Part shown: piece by piece, positions 36,712-45,288 of the stretch
Layout: each line of letters begins with the position of its first letter
How positions within the stretch are numbered: position 1 is the first letter of the stretch
Source: Corallococcus macrosporus
GTDB lineage: Bacteria > Myxococcota > Myxococcia > Myxococcales > Myxococcaceae
Direction: 5' to 3'
NCBI RefSeq assembly: GCF_017302985.1
Contig: NZ_JAFIMU010000004.1
Span: 848,869 to 912,868, forward strand
Length of the DNA stretch: 64,000 nt
Translations under genes and position numbers: made by a program
The notes under the pieces: model-generated
Seen by the model: only the letters and a program-made list of their open reading frames with translations
The model's database searches: none
What the model was told of the DNA's origin: nothing

Positions 36712-36845
36712 AGAAGAGGGCAGGGCCCGGACATGATAAGGGCCCACGGGCCGGGAGCGGGGGAGGGCTGTTCCTCCCACTTCGCTGATCCGGCCCGAAG
36801 GCCCGTGAATCCTTACAGCGTTTCAGCCTGTCAGTGCGCGCGGCG

Positions 36846-37037
36846 CTACGCCTGCTTCGCCACGCCCGCGGGCTCCGCCGCCTTGCCATTCAAGAGCGAG
36901 CTGCCCCCGTACAGGGCCAGGCCGACCATGCCCAGCACGCCCGCTTCGACGCCGTTGCCCAGCGAGGCCCCCATCAGCCCCACGATGCTGGTTCCGAGCA
37001 TGAAGACCACCCCCACCGCCCCTGCCACCTTGCCCAT
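36846..37037 (-). CDS. Small two-helix membrane protein
   Basis: A 63-residue protein with two hydrophobic, glycine-rich segments (GAVGVVFMLGTSIVGLMG and GVLGMVGLALYGGSSLL) and a short polar tail. The ATG at 37037 has GGGGGA about seven bases upstream and codon use like the genome, which supports it as a real gene. I recognise no family. It faces away from the exo operon. Confidence 0.6.
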   Translation of the reverse strand: MGKVAGAVGVVFMLGTSIVGLMGASLGNGVEAGVLGMVGLALYGGSSLLNGKAAEPAGVAKQA

Positions 37038-37443
37038 CCGCTGTCCCCCTCTGGACTGAATTGGACCCCTGAACCACTACCGCTGTCCGACGCCCAAACC
37101 CTTATCAAGACGCGTGCCAGCGCATTGGCACGGGGGGCCCAGAGGGAGTGCGAGATGAAGTGGAAGGTGGGGGCCGCACGTTGGGCAATCCTCTTCCACC
37201 CCGTGGAAGCGATCGGCAGAAAGCACAGGGGAGAACACCGGGGTGGGACCGGAATTTTTCCCGGATGCGCCCATGTGCGCCTGATGTGGCACGCCGTAAC
37301 CCACCGAGTTCCAAGGGTTTTCCCTCCCCCCTGCCGCTGGCACACGCGCTGCTAAGAGCCTCCGCCAGAAGCGAGCCGCCCAGCCCTTCAGGGCGTGTGA
37401 ACGGTGGCCCGCGCGGACATCAGTGAACGAAGGAGAGCGGAAG
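37038..37443. other. Intergenic region upstream of the exo operon
   Basis: About 400 bases without a supported gene. It contains a sigma-54-type promoter element near the operon (listed separately). Upstream parts include an AT-interrupted inverted repeat around 37249-37264 (CCGGAA and TTCCCGG), a possible activator site. Small frames in this region are not supported by ribosome binding sites. Confidence 0.55.
37338..37353 (+). promoter_or_regulatory. Candidate sigma-54 promoter of the exo operon
   Basis: TGGCAC, five bases, then CTGCT: only the first T of TTGC is changed. The GG at 37339-37340 and the GC at 37351-37352 are separated by exactly 10 nt, as required for -24/-12 promoters. Transcription would begin near 37364, about 80 bases before the exoA ATG. 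Confidence 0.68.
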
Positions 37444-38013
37444 ATGGGAATGCGGCGCACGGGGTTCTGGACGGTGATGGGGATGCTCCTCCTGTCGGGT
37501 TGTGCTCACCAGCAGACGCTGAAGGTCGACAACGCGGAGCAGCCCTACCGCATCGGCCGCGAGGACGTGCTCGACGTGAGCGTGTGGCGGGACCAGGAGC
37601 TGTCGCGCACGGTGCCCGTGCGCCCCGACGGCTTCATCTCCATCCCGATGGTGGGTGAGATCCAGGCCGCGGGCAAGACGCCCACGGAGCTGGCGGAGAC
37701 GCTCAAGTCGGGCCTCCAGGCGTATGTGCAGGAGCCGCGCGTGACGGTCATCGTCCGCGAGGTCAACAGCAGCCGCGTCTTCGTGACGGGCGAAGTGGCC
37801 CACCCGGGCGCCTACCCGCTGCGCGGCCGCGTGTCGCTGCTGCAGGCCATCGCGCTGGCGGGCGGCTTCACGGACTTCGCGAACTCCGACGGCATCGTCG
37901 TCATCCGCACGGACGGCAAGGGCGGGCAGATCCCGGTGCGCTACAGCGACCTGGTCTCCCCCGACGGCGAGAACGTCATCCTGCGGCCGGGTGACACCGT
38001 CGTCGTCCCGTGA
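37444..38013 (+). CDS. exoA: Polysaccharide export lipoprotein (OPX/Wza family), ExoA
   Basis: A 189-residue outer-membrane polysaccharide export protein. A lipoprotein signal ends with LLLSGC, placing the lipidated cysteine near residue 20. A poly-export domain follows (YRIGREDVLDVSVW and RPDGFISIPMVGEI), then a SLBB-type domain (VFVTGEVAHPGAYPL). It is short, lacking the C-terminal helix that forms the Wza pore, as in the myxobacterial exo protein whose transport is completed by a separate barrel. It is the first gene of the spore-coat exo cluster. The ATG at 37444 has GGAG eight bases upstream. A candidate sigma-54 promoter lies about 100 bp upstream. Confidence 0.94.
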   Translation: MGMRRTGFWTVMGMLLLSGCAHQQTLKVDNAEQPYRIGREDVLDVSVWRDQELSRTVPVRPDGFISIPMVGEIQAAGKTPTELAETLKSGLQAYVQEPRVTVIVREVNSSRVFVTGEVAHPGAYPLRGRVSLLQAIALAGGFTDFANSDGIVVIRTDGKGGQIPVRYSDLVSPDGENVILRPGDTVVVP

Positions 38014-38063
38014 AGCGGGACGGGCGCGAAGACCTCAAAGACAGACATCCGGAAGCAACGAAC

Positions 38064-39242
38064 GTGGGCGTGGGTATGGACGGGAGGGCGGCGGTGAGGG
38101 GCAACTGGAAGCGGGCAGTGATTGCAGGCTGTCTCATCGCCGCGCCGGCCGCGCAGGCGGCCACCATCCTGGAGCCGCGACTGCGCCTGACGGCGGAGGA
38201 GCGCTTCGACAACGACATCCGGCTGGGGTCGGGCGGCACCAACGGGCAGTTCATGACGAAGCTGTCCCCGCGGCTGGGCCTGGACGTGAAGAACGAGCAG
38301 CTGACGTTCGACTCGTTCTACGCCACGGACCTGCTCGCGCGGCACGGCTCCGGCAAGACGACGGTGGACCACCGCGCGGGCGTGGGCTTCCGGGACGTGC
38401 TGTCCCGGCGGCTGCGGCTGGACGCCAGCGCGAAGGTGTTCCGCGTCACCGACCCGACGTCGCTGCCGCGTGACGGCCTGGCGCGCTCCACGGCGCCCAC
38501 CTTCTACGCGACGACGAAGGTGGGGCTCACGGGGCGCGTCACGGAGCGCATGGACGTGCGTGCCGGCTACGCGTTCGAAGCGACGCGCATCATCGAGCCG
38601 GGACGGGTGGCGGGCTACTCGCACACCCCGTCGGTGGAGCTGTGGTACCGCTCCACGCGCCGGCTGTCCCTGGGCGCCGAGTACCGCTACCAGGGCTTCC
38701 TGTACGACGGCGACTACAGCCAGGCGCACGGCGCTGCCGCGGCCCTGCGCTACCGGCTGACGCGGCCCACCACGCTCACCCTCCGGGGCGGGCCGGTGCG
38801 CTACCTGCCGTCGGACGCGACGCGTGGCGGGTGGCTGCCCCGCGTGGCGCTGGAGGTGATGCGCGAGGGCGAGCGCAGCGATTTCGGCTTCTCCATGGGG
38901 CACGACCTCGTGGGTGCCAGCGGTTTTTCCGGCGCGGTGTGGGCGGACTACGCGTCGGTGATGGGAGCGCACCGTTTCACGCAGAAGCTGTCGGCCTTCG
39001 GGGCGGCCAGCTTCTTCCGCAACGGGCGGGCTCCCGGTGAGAACTACACGGAGTGGCGCAACACCACGAACGTGTCGCAGGGCTATGCGGTGGGTGGAGG
39101 CGTCGAGTACCGGCTGAGCCGGAAGCTGGCGCTGCAGGGGGCGTTCGACCGCATCGCGCAGGTGGGTGCGGCGGATGTCGCTGGGGCGGGGGACCTGACA
39201 CGCAACGTGTTCGCCCTCCGTCTGGTCATGACAGCTTGGTAG
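38064..39242 (+). CDS. exoB: Outer-membrane beta-barrel protein, ExoB
   Basis: About 392 residues. A signal peptide (AVIAGCLIAAPAAQA) precedes alternating hydrophobic and polar strands typical of a transmembrane beta-barrel: many YxxxxR and LxLxxxY patterns, ending with FALRLVMTAW, a C-terminal aromatic as in outer-membrane barrels. Its place between exoA and exoC matches exoB of the spore-coat operon, where the barrel is thought to work with the short OPX protein in export. The start is uncertain: GTG 38064 has GGAAG eight bases upstream, ATG 38076 follows, and a GTG at 38010 would overlap the exoA stop as GTGA but gives an overlong N-region. Confidence 0.85.
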   Translation: MGVGMDGRAAVRGNWKRAVIAGCLIAAPAAQAATILEPRLRLTAEERFDNDIRLGSGGTNGQFMTKLSPRLGLDVKNEQLTFDSFYATDLLARHGSGKTTVDHRAGVGFRDVLSRRLRLDASAKVFRVTDPTSLPRDGLARSTAPTFYATTKVGLTGRVTERMDVRAGYAFEATRIIEPGRVAGYSHTPSVELWYRSTRRLSLGAEYRYQGFLYDGDYSQAHGAAAALRYRLTRPTTLTLRGGPVRYLPSDATRGGWLPRVALEVMREGERSDFGFSMGHDLVGASGFSGAVWADYASVMGAHRFTQKLSAFGAASFFRNGRAPGENYTEWRNTTNVSQGYAVGGGVEYRLSRKLALQGAFDRIAQVGAADVAGAGDLTRNVFALRLVMTAW

Positions 39243-39277
39243 GCAACTTTCGGGAGTTCAAGGTGGAGGAGCGGATC

Positions 39278-40687
39278 ATGGAGCGTGGGATGACGGCGGA
39301 CCAGTTGCTTTCGGCCCTGTGGCGCCGCAAGGCCCTGGTGGGGGCGATCGCTGCAGCAATCTTCGTGTTGGGCGCGGCCATCGTGATGACCCGTCCGAGC
39401 ATTTATGAAGCGTCCGTGGTGGTGCGTGTGGAGCCGCAGCGCCCCGGTGAGGAGATGGTCCAGCGCACGGTGAGCGAGCTCATCGAGCAGCGCCTGGTCA
39501 CCGTCCGCCAGGAGCTCTTGGCGCGGCCGGTGCTCCAGAAGGCCATCGAGGAGATGAACCTCTACCCGGAGCTCGTGTCCGATAAGGGCATCGAGGCGGC
39601 GGTCGAGCAGATGCGCAAGGACCTCACGGTGCGCGTCGAGGGTGAGACGGCCTTCGAGCTCACCTACGCGGGCCGCGACCCGCAGGTGGTGGCGCAGGTG
39701 GCCAACCGCCTGCCGGCCATCTTCTCCGAGGAGACGCTGAAGATCCGCCAGGCGCAGGCGGCCCGCGCCACCGACCTCTTCACCGAGGAGATGGTCGGCA
39801 TGGGCAAGGCCGTGTCCTCCTGGGAGAGCAAGATCGCCCAGTTCAAGGTGGCCCACCTGGGTGAGCTGCCCGAGCAGATGGAGATGAACATGCGCGGCCT
39901 GGAGCGCATCAGCGCCCAGCTGCAGACGAAGTCCGAGGAGCTGCGCTCCGCCGAAGCGCGCCGCTCCGACCTGGCCCGGGCCCGCAACGCCGCGGACAGC
40001 GAGGCCGGCCGCCTGGAGGCCACGGAGAGCGGCCTGTCCCGCACCCTCACGCAGGCCAAGACGCAGTGGACCCCGGACCACCCGGAAGTGAAGCGGATGG
40101 AGCGCGAGCTGGGTGACATCAGCGCCCAGCGCAAGGACGCGGAAGGCCGCATGTACGCCGAGCGCAACGAGCGCACCCGCGTGGCGCAGCTCATCACCAA
40201 CATCCAGAAGGACATCGTGGACCTCCAGAAGCAGGCCGAGGCGTACCAGGCGCGGCTGAACAACACCCCGCGCTGGGCCCAGGAGCTGGCGGTCATGAAC
40301 CGGGACTACGAGATCGCCCGCACCAAGTACCAGAGCGTGGTGAGCCGCAAGGTGGAGGCGGAGATCGCCCAGGAGCTGGAGGCCAAGAGCGCCAAGAGCC
40401 TGTTCAACGTCATCTCGCCCGCCGGGGTGCCTTCCTCCCCGGCCCGCCCGGACCGCATGAGCGGCCTGCTCATCGCCGCCCTGGTGGCCCTGGCCCTGGG
40501 TGTCCTCACCGGCACCGTGCTCGAGATGCGCGATGACAGCCTGCGCGATGGTACCGAGGTCCGGGAGCGCATCACCCTGCCGGTCCTTGCGGTGGTCCCG
40601 AACATGCAAGGCAAGACGGAGAAGCGGGTCCTGATGCCCATGGCTGGGAGCAAGAACAGCGTCTCCTCGCCCACGACCCTGAATTAA
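39278..40687 (+). CDS. exoC: Polysaccharide chain-length determinant (Wzc/GumC-like), ExoC
   Basis: A 469-residue inner-membrane co-polymerase that controls chain length and links polymerisation to export. A Wzz domain with its first helix at about residues 20-38 (LVGAIAAAIFVLGAAIVM) and a long periplasmic coiled-coil region (about 150-370) are visible. A second membrane helix near 424-443 (MSGLLIAALVALALGVLTG) completes the usual two-helix topology. The proline-rich motif before the second helix (SPAGVPSSPARP) is family-typical. It carries no kinase domain; that is supplied by exoD next to it. The ATG at 39278 follows AGGAG. Confidence 0.95.
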   Translation: MERGMTADQLLSALWRRKALVGAIAAAIFVLGAAIVMTRPSIYEASVVVRVEPQRPGEEMVQRTVSELIEQRLVTVRQELLARPVLQKAIEEMNLYPELVSDKGIEAAVEQMRKDLTVRVEGETAFELTYAGRDPQVVAQVANRLPAIFSEETLKIRQAQAARATDLFTEEMVGMGKAVSSWESKIAQFKVAHLGELPEQMEMNMRGLERISAQLQTKSEELRSAEARRSDLARARNAADSEAGRLEATESGLSRTLTQAKTQWTPDHPEVKRMERELGDISAQRKDAEGRMYAERNERTRVAQLITNIQKDIVDLQKQAEAYQARLNNTPRWAQELAVMNRDYEIARTKYQSVVSRKVEAEIAQELEAKSAKSLFNVISPAGVPSSPARPDRMSGLLIAALVALALGVLTGTVLEMRDDSLRDGTEVRERITLPVLAVVPNMQGKTEKRVLMPMAGSKNSVSSPTTLN

Positions 40688-40723
40688 TTGCCGACCCTCT
40701 ACGGAAAGGATTGGAGAACTCAG

Positions 40724-41461
40724 ATGGATTCGACGATGGAGCGGGCCGGAAACTTCCTCCCCCGCGTGGATGACAGCGCGACGTCCAGCAACGCAGTGGA
40801 CCGCCGGGTGGTGACGCTCACGGCCCCTGCCTCCGCGGCCGCCGAGCAGTACCGCACCCTGTACTACCGCCTGGAGCGCATGCGCGAGCAGCGCCCGATG
40901 AAGGTGGTGGCGCTCACCTCCGCGATGCCCGGCGAGGGCAAGACGGTGACGAGCGTGAACCTGGCCCTGGCCGCCGCCCGGGCGAACCCGGAGCGCCGCA
41001 TCCTGCTGGTGGACGCGGACCTGCGCCGGGGGCAGGTGGCCCCCACGCTGGGCATGCGCAACAAGCAGGGTCTGGCGGAGCTCCTGGCCGGTGAGTGCGA
41101 CGTGCGCGACGTGGTGCGCCGCTTCAACTCCACGCGCCTGGCGGTCATCCCCGCCGGCGCCACGCCGGAGGAGAGCACCCAGGTGCTGGCCTCCGCCCGC
41201 ATGAAGCAGTTCCTCAAGGCGGTGCGCGAGGGCTTCGACGAGGTGTACGTGGACCTGCCGCCCACGCTGCCGTTCGCGGACGCGGCCATCCTCGGCCACC
41301 AGATGGACGGCGTGCTGATGGTCATCCGCGCCAACGTCACCCCCTCCAAGGTGGTGAACCAGGCGGTGGAGCAGCTGGCGGGCGCGGCCATGGTGGGCTG
41401 CGTGCTCAACGGCGCGGAAGTGAACGCGACCCCGTACCTGAAGAACTACGTGAAGAAGTAG
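40724..41461 (+). CDS. exoD: Cytoplasmic BY-type tyrosine kinase, ExoD
   Basis: A 245-residue bacterial tyrosine autokinase of the CpsD/Wzc kinase-half type, separate from its membrane partner. Walker A is AMPGEGKT (about residues 68-75), Walker A-prime is ILLVDADLR, and Walker B is VYVDLPP. The C-terminus ends with a short tyrosine-containing stretch (YLKNYVKK) instead of the long tyrosine cluster seen in Wzc. It is expected to phosphorylate itself and to bind ExoC, cycling polymer assembly. The homologue in M. xanthus is BtkA/ExoD. The ATG at 40724 has GGAG seven bases upstream. Confidence 0.94.
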   Translation: MDSTMERAGNFLPRVDDSATSSNAVDRRVVTLTAPASAAAEQYRTLYYRLERMREQRPMKVVALTSAMPGEGKTVTSVNLALAAARANPERRILLVDADLRRGQVAPTLGMRNKQGLAELLAGECDVRDVVRRFNSTRLAVIPAGATPEESTQVLASARMKQFLKAVREGFDEVYVDLPPTLPFADAAILGHQMDGVLMVIRANVTPSKVVNQAVEQLAGAAMVGCVLNGAEVNATPYLKNYVKK

Positions 41462-41495
41462 CAGGCAGTCTGTCGAGGTGGAGTGTCTTTGAAGG

Positions 41496-41560
41496 CCCGA
41501 CCCGCTCCTCGCACCGATGAGGTGCGAAGGGCGGGGGGCCTGGAGCGGCGGCGGGTCGGG
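41496..41560 (+). promoter_or_regulatory. Nested hairpin between exoD and exoE
   Basis: A 10-bp outer stem (41496-41505 with 41551-41560) encloses an inner hairpin (TCGCACC at 41509-41515 with GGTGCGA at 41521-41527, loop GATGA). The structure ends about four bases before the exoE ribosome binding site GGAGGAG. It could be an attenuator or processing site dividing the operon. Confidence 0.55.
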
Positions 41561-41574
41561 GTTGGAGGAGTCAC

Positions 41575-42942
41575 GTGCTTCGCGTTTTCCATCACTACTT
41601 TTCAGCCAAGAAGTTGACGTTCTTCCTTGCCGAGTCTTCGGCGATCGCGCTGGCCTGTGTCGCGGGTGCCGCGGCCTGCGCGGCCCTCTTCGCGCCCCTG
41701 GGCTCCACGCCCCCGTTCGCCACGATGTGGCCGACGCTGGTGGGACTGGGCCTGGCCTTCGTCGTCACCTTCCAGTTCACGCTGTACCTGTTGGACCTGT
41801 ACGACCTCCGCATCGCCGCCGAGGACCGCACGCGCGGCTACCGCTTCCTCAAGGCCGCTGGCGTCACGGCGATGGTGGCGGGCGGGGTGATGCTGCTCCT
41901 GCCGCTGGCCCTGCCGGTGGTGCTGCCTCCCGGGACGCTGCTGGGCGGCGCGATGGGCGCCCTGGCCGGCACCCTGGTGGTTCGCGTCTCCATCCGGGCG
42001 CTGGTGGGTGAGCCCGACGCGGTGCTCGTCGTCGGTGACGGCATGAAGGCCCGCGCGGTGGCGAGCGCGATTGAAGACGGCGGCGAGGGTTCCTTCCGCG
42101 TGGTGGCCCTGGTGGATCCGCGCAAGGTGGAGGAGCCGCTGGACGCGATGGCGACCCGCCTCAACGCCTCCTACGTGGTGCAGGCCGCGGACGACATGCG
42201 CGGCGCCAACTGGGTGGAGGCGCTGCTGCGCTGCCGGCTGGACGGGCGGCGGGTGTACGACGCGGCGGGCTTCTGCGAGCGCGTGCTGCGCCGCATCCCG
42301 GTGCAGTTCCTGCGCGCCAGCGACTTCGCCTTCGCGGACGAGATGACCGTGTCGCCGCTGCGCCGGGCCTTCAAGCGCGTGTTCGACGTGGCGGTGGCGT
42401 CGCTGCTCCTGCTGATGGCCTCGCCCTTCCTCATCCTGGTGGCGCTGGCCATCAAGCTGGACTCCAAGGGCCCTGTCTTCTACCGGCAGGACCGCGTGGG
42501 CCTGGGCGGCCGTGCCTACCCGCTCTGGAAGTTCCGCAGCATGCGCACCGACGCGGAGAAGAACGGCGCGGTCTGGGCGCGCTCCAACGACGACCGCGTC
42601 ACCCGGGTGGGCAAGTTCATCCGCAAGACGCGCATCGACGAGATTCCCCAGGTGTTCAACGTGCTCCTGGGCCACATGAGCTTCGTGGGCCCGCGTCCGG
42701 AGCGTCCGGTGTTCACCGAGCAGCTCAAGCAGCAGATTCCGTTCTACGGCGTGCGCGAGGCGGTGAAGCCGGGCATCACGGGCTGGGCGCAGATCCGCTA
42801 CCCCTACGGGGCCTCCGTGGAGGACGCGCGCAACAAGCTGGAGTTCGACCTCTACTACGTGAAGAACGGGTCGTTGTTCCTGGACGTCGGCATTATCTTC
42901 CACACCGTCCGGCACGTGCTGTTGGGGCGGGGTGCTCGGTAG
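41575..42942 (+). CDS. exoE: Initiating polyprenyl-phosphate glycosyl-1-phosphate transferase, ExoE
   Basis: Transfers the first sugar phosphate to undecaprenyl phosphate. The 455-residue protein has four N-terminal membrane helices, a nucleotide-binding-like soluble segment (VLVVGDGMKARAVASA), a fifth helix (VASLLLLMASPFLILVALAI) and the catalytic domain with KFRSMRTDAE, RKTRIDEIPQVFNVLLG and FVGPRPERP. These are the WbaP/PssY signatures. It starts synthesis of each repeat unit at the inner membrane. The GTG at 41575 follows GGAGGAG. The roughly 110-bp spacer from exoD holds a marked hairpin. Confidence 0.95.
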   Translation: MLRVFHHYFSAKKLTFFLAESSAIALACVAGAAACAALFAPLGSTPPFATMWPTLVGLGLAFVVTFQFTLYLLDLYDLRIAAEDRTRGYRFLKAAGVTAMVAGGVMLLLPLALPVVLPPGTLLGGAMGALAGTLVVRVSIRALVGEPDAVLVVGDGMKARAVASAIEDGGEGSFRVVALVDPRKVEEPLDAMATRLNASYVVQAADDMRGANWVEALLRCRLDGRRVYDAAGFCERVLRRIPVQFLRASDFAFADEMTVSPLRRAFKRVFDVAVASLLLLMASPFLILVALAIKLDSKGPVFYRQDRVGLGGRAYPLWKFRSMRTDAEKNGAVWARSNDDRVTRVGKFIRKTRIDEIPQVFNVLLGHMSFVGPRPERPVFTEQLKQQIPFYGVREAVKPGITGWAQIRYPYGASVEDARNKLEFDLYYVKNGSLFLDVGIIFHTVRHVLLGRGAR

Positions 42943-43050
42943 CCTGGTTCGGTAGTGAGTGATTGAGACCATCCGCGGCCTCCGGTTGTTGGGGGAGGCC
43001 GGGATGCCAAGGGTGGGGCCATGGATTGGGATGGGCGAGGGGGTCGGAAC

Positions 43051-44133
43051 ATGGTGGGCATGGATGTGGACGCGCCGTTCTCTGAGCAGTGGAGCCAGGA
43101 CGACGCGCGCAACAAGGCGCAGAACGTCGCGCACAACGAGCTGCTGCAGGCGCCGAAGAACCGTCCCACCCGCATCGTCGCGATGGGCGGCGGCACGGGC
43201 CTCCCCATGGTGCTCAAGGGGCTGGCCCGCCGCGCGGCCCCCAAGGGTGGCCAGCCCGGCGTGGACATCACCGCGGTCGTGGCGATGAGCGACGACGGCG
43301 GCAGCTCCGGCCGCCTGCGCCGCCAGCACGGCGTGCTGCCCCCGGGCGACATCCGCAACTGCCTGGTGGCGCTCGCGGGTGGCAAGAGCGCGCTGAAGGA
43401 CGTGTTCCAGTACCGCTTCGGCGGCGCGCGGGGCCTCGCCGGCCACGCGGTGGGCAACCTGCTCATCGCCGCGCTCGCGGAGCTGAAGGGTGACTTCCTG
43501 GAGGCGGTGCGGCTGTCCGGGGAGCTCTTGGGCGCGCAGGGCCAGGTGCTGCCCAGCACGCTCGCGTCGGTGCAGCTCGTCGCCCAGATGCACGACGACA
43601 CGGAAGTGGTGGGCGAGCGCAACATCTGCCGCGCCCAGGGCCGCGTGCGCCGCGTGTCGCTCAGCCCCCGCTCGCCGCCCCCGGTGGACGGCCTGCTGGA
43701 GTCCATCTACACGGCCGACCTCATCGCCATCGGGCCGGGCTCGCTGTACTCGAGCGTGCTGCCCAACCTGCTGGTGGACGGCGTGGCCCAGGCGCTGAAG
43801 GAGACGCGTGCGCTGAAGGTCATGGTGGCCAACCTGATGACCCAGCCGGGTGAGACGGACGGCATGAACTGCCTGGACCACGTGCAGGCCGTCATCGACC
43901 ACGTGGGGCCGGTGCTGGACGCGGTGCTCGTCAATGGCCGTGCGCCCTCGGAGGAGTCCATCCAGCGCTATGCGCGCAAGGGCTCCTACATGGTCACGGC
44001 GGAGACGCGGGAGCTGCTGTCCTCCGGCGTGATTCCGGTGCAGGCGGACCTGCTCAAGGAGGGGTCCAAGATCCGACACGACAGCCGCAAGGTCGCTGCC
44101 TGCCTGCTGAAGATGGCGCGCAGCGGGTTGTAG
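43051..44133 (+). CDS. exoF: YvcK/CofD-like (GluconeogenesisFactor) protein, ExoF
   Basis: About 360 residues. Family signatures are AMGGGTGLPMVLKGL, VVAMSDDGGSSGRLR and NLLIAALAEL, which form the nucleotide-sugar-binding CofD-like fold. YvcK proteins bind UDP-sugars and are linked to cell shape and carbon flow. Inside a polysaccharide operon this suggests sensing or handling of a nucleotide sugar, a role inferred from position. The C-terminal half keeps the typical AIGPGSLYSSVLPNLLV and MTQPGETDG segments. The ATG at 43051 has AGGGGG seven bases upstream; ATG 43021 is an alternative. It matches exoF by order. Confidence 0.9.
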   Translation: MVGMDVDAPFSEQWSQDDARNKAQNVAHNELLQAPKNRPTRIVAMGGGTGLPMVLKGLARRAAPKGGQPGVDITAVVAMSDDGGSSGRLRRQHGVLPPGDIRNCLVALAGGKSALKDVFQYRFGGARGLAGHAVGNLLIAALAELKGDFLEAVRLSGELLGAQGQVLPSTLASVQLVAQMHDDTEVVGERNICRAQGRVRRVSLSPRSPPPVDGLLESIYTADLIAIGPGSLYSSVLPNLLVDGVAQALKETRALKVMVANLMTQPGETDGMNCLDHVQAVIDHVGPVLDAVLVNGRAPSEESIQRYARKGSYMVTAETRELLSSGVIPVQADLLKEGSKIRHDSRKVAACLLKMARSGL

Positions 44134-44169
44134 GCCGCGCCGTCCATCACCACCTTGGGGCCCGCTCAC

Positions 44170-45288
44170 ATGGAAGCCATTCCCTTTCAAGCCGCCCCCC
44201 GGGTCGAGGAAGTCAACGACCGGGCGGCCTTCATGACCCTGGAAGCCGAGTGGAACCAGCTCGTGGAGACGACCTCCAACGAGCTGTTCTACCGGCACGA
44301 GTTCCTGCGGCTGTGGCTGGACAACTTCGCCGCCGGCTCGCGCATGCGCGTGCTGCTCATGCGCGGCGAGGACGGCAAGCTCAGCGCCGCGCTGCCGCTG
44401 GTGGAGGAGCGCACGTCGATGTACGGCATGCCGGTGCGTCAGCTCACCTCCGCGGCCAACGCGCACTCCTGCCGCTTCGACGTGCTGGCGCGCGAGCCGG
44501 ACGCCGCGGCCCGGGCCTTCCTCACGCACCTGCGTGAGACGGGCGGCTGGGACGTGCTGCGGCTGACGGACGTGCCGGACGGCGGCGTGGGCTTCCGCCT
44601 GCTGGAGGCCGCGAAGCAGTCCAACCTGCCGGTGGGCGAGTGGGAGTCGCTGAACTCGCCCTACGTGCCGCTGCCCGCGAAGAAGGACGCGTACTTCGCG
44701 AAGCTGCCGTCCAAGTTCAAGGCCAACTGCCGCCGCCGCCGCCGCAAGCTGGAGGAGAAGGGGAAGGTCACCTTCGAGCGCGTCACCGGTGGGTTGGACC
44801 TGGAGGGCACGCTGGAGGAGGGGCTGCTGCTGGAGCAGAGCGGCTGGAAGGGCGCCAACGGCACGGCCATGGCGCAGGACGGAAAGACGCGCGGCTTCTA
44901 CACGGAGCTGGCGCGTGACGCGGCCTACCGCGGCCGGCTGTCGCTGTACTTCCTGCGCCTGGACGGGCGCGCGGTGGCGTTCCAGTACGGCCTGGAATAC
45001 GGCGGGCGCTACTTCCTCTTGAAGCCCGGCTACGACGAGAGCCTGAAGGAGTGCAGCCCGGGGCAGCTCCTCATGGAGGAGGTGCTGGGGCACTGCCTGG
45101 AGCGCGGGCTGACCGAGTTCGATTTCCTGGGGCCGGACATGGTGTGGAAGCGCGACTGGACGGACGAGGTCCGCCGGCACACCTGGCTCTACGTGTTCAA
45201 CGACACCGCCTTCGGCCGGGCCCTGTGCTCGGCGAAGTTCCGGTGGGTACCGGCGGCGAAAGAGGTGGTGGCGCGATGGAAGCGGTGA
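44170..45288 (+). CDS. exoG: FemAB/GNAT-type acyltransferase, ExoG
   Basis: A 372-residue protein with the BioF2-like acetyltransferase_6 fold (tandem GNAT domains). The diagnostic segment is KLPSKFKANCRRRRRKLEEKG, followed by LSLYFLRLDGRAVAFQYGL and LLMEEVLGHCLERGLTEFDFLG. In polysaccharide clusters such enzymes add acyl or aminoacyl groups to amino sugars. The paired aminotransferase exoH next to it would make the amino group, which supports modification of an amino sugar in the spore coat. The start at ATG 44170 has only a weak binding site. The gene overlaps exoH by 13 nt. Confidence 0.88.
   Translation: MEAIPFQAAPRVEEVNDRAAFMTLEAEWNQLVETTSNELFYRHEFLRLWLDNFAAGSRMRVLLMRGEDGKLSAALPLVEERTSMYGMPVRQLTSAANAHSCRFDVLAREPDAAARAFLTHLRETGGWDVLRLTDVPDGGVGFRLLEAAKQSNLPVGEWESLNSPYVPLPAKKDAYFAKLPSKFKANCRRRRRKLEEKGKVTFERVTGGLDLEGTLEEGLLLEQSGWKGANGTAMAQDGKTRGFYTELARDAAYRGRLSLYFLRLDGRAVAFQYGLEYGGRYFLLKPGYDESLKECSPGQLLMEEVLGHCLERGLTEFDFLGPDMVWKRDWTDEVRRHTWLYVFNDTAFGRALCSAKFRWVPAAKEVVARWKR

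Noticed and set aside
38010..38063. GTG start of exoB overlapping the exoA stop
   Set aside because: It would put about 35 mostly charged residues before the signal peptide core; the downstream GTG with GGAAG fits an exported barrel better.
41602..45180. A 1192-codon minus-strand open frame across exoE, exoF and exoG
   Set aside because: It runs antisense through three well-identified genes, its composition (His, Arg, Gln, Leu-rich) is typical of shadow frames in high-GC DNA, and it has no recognisable domain.
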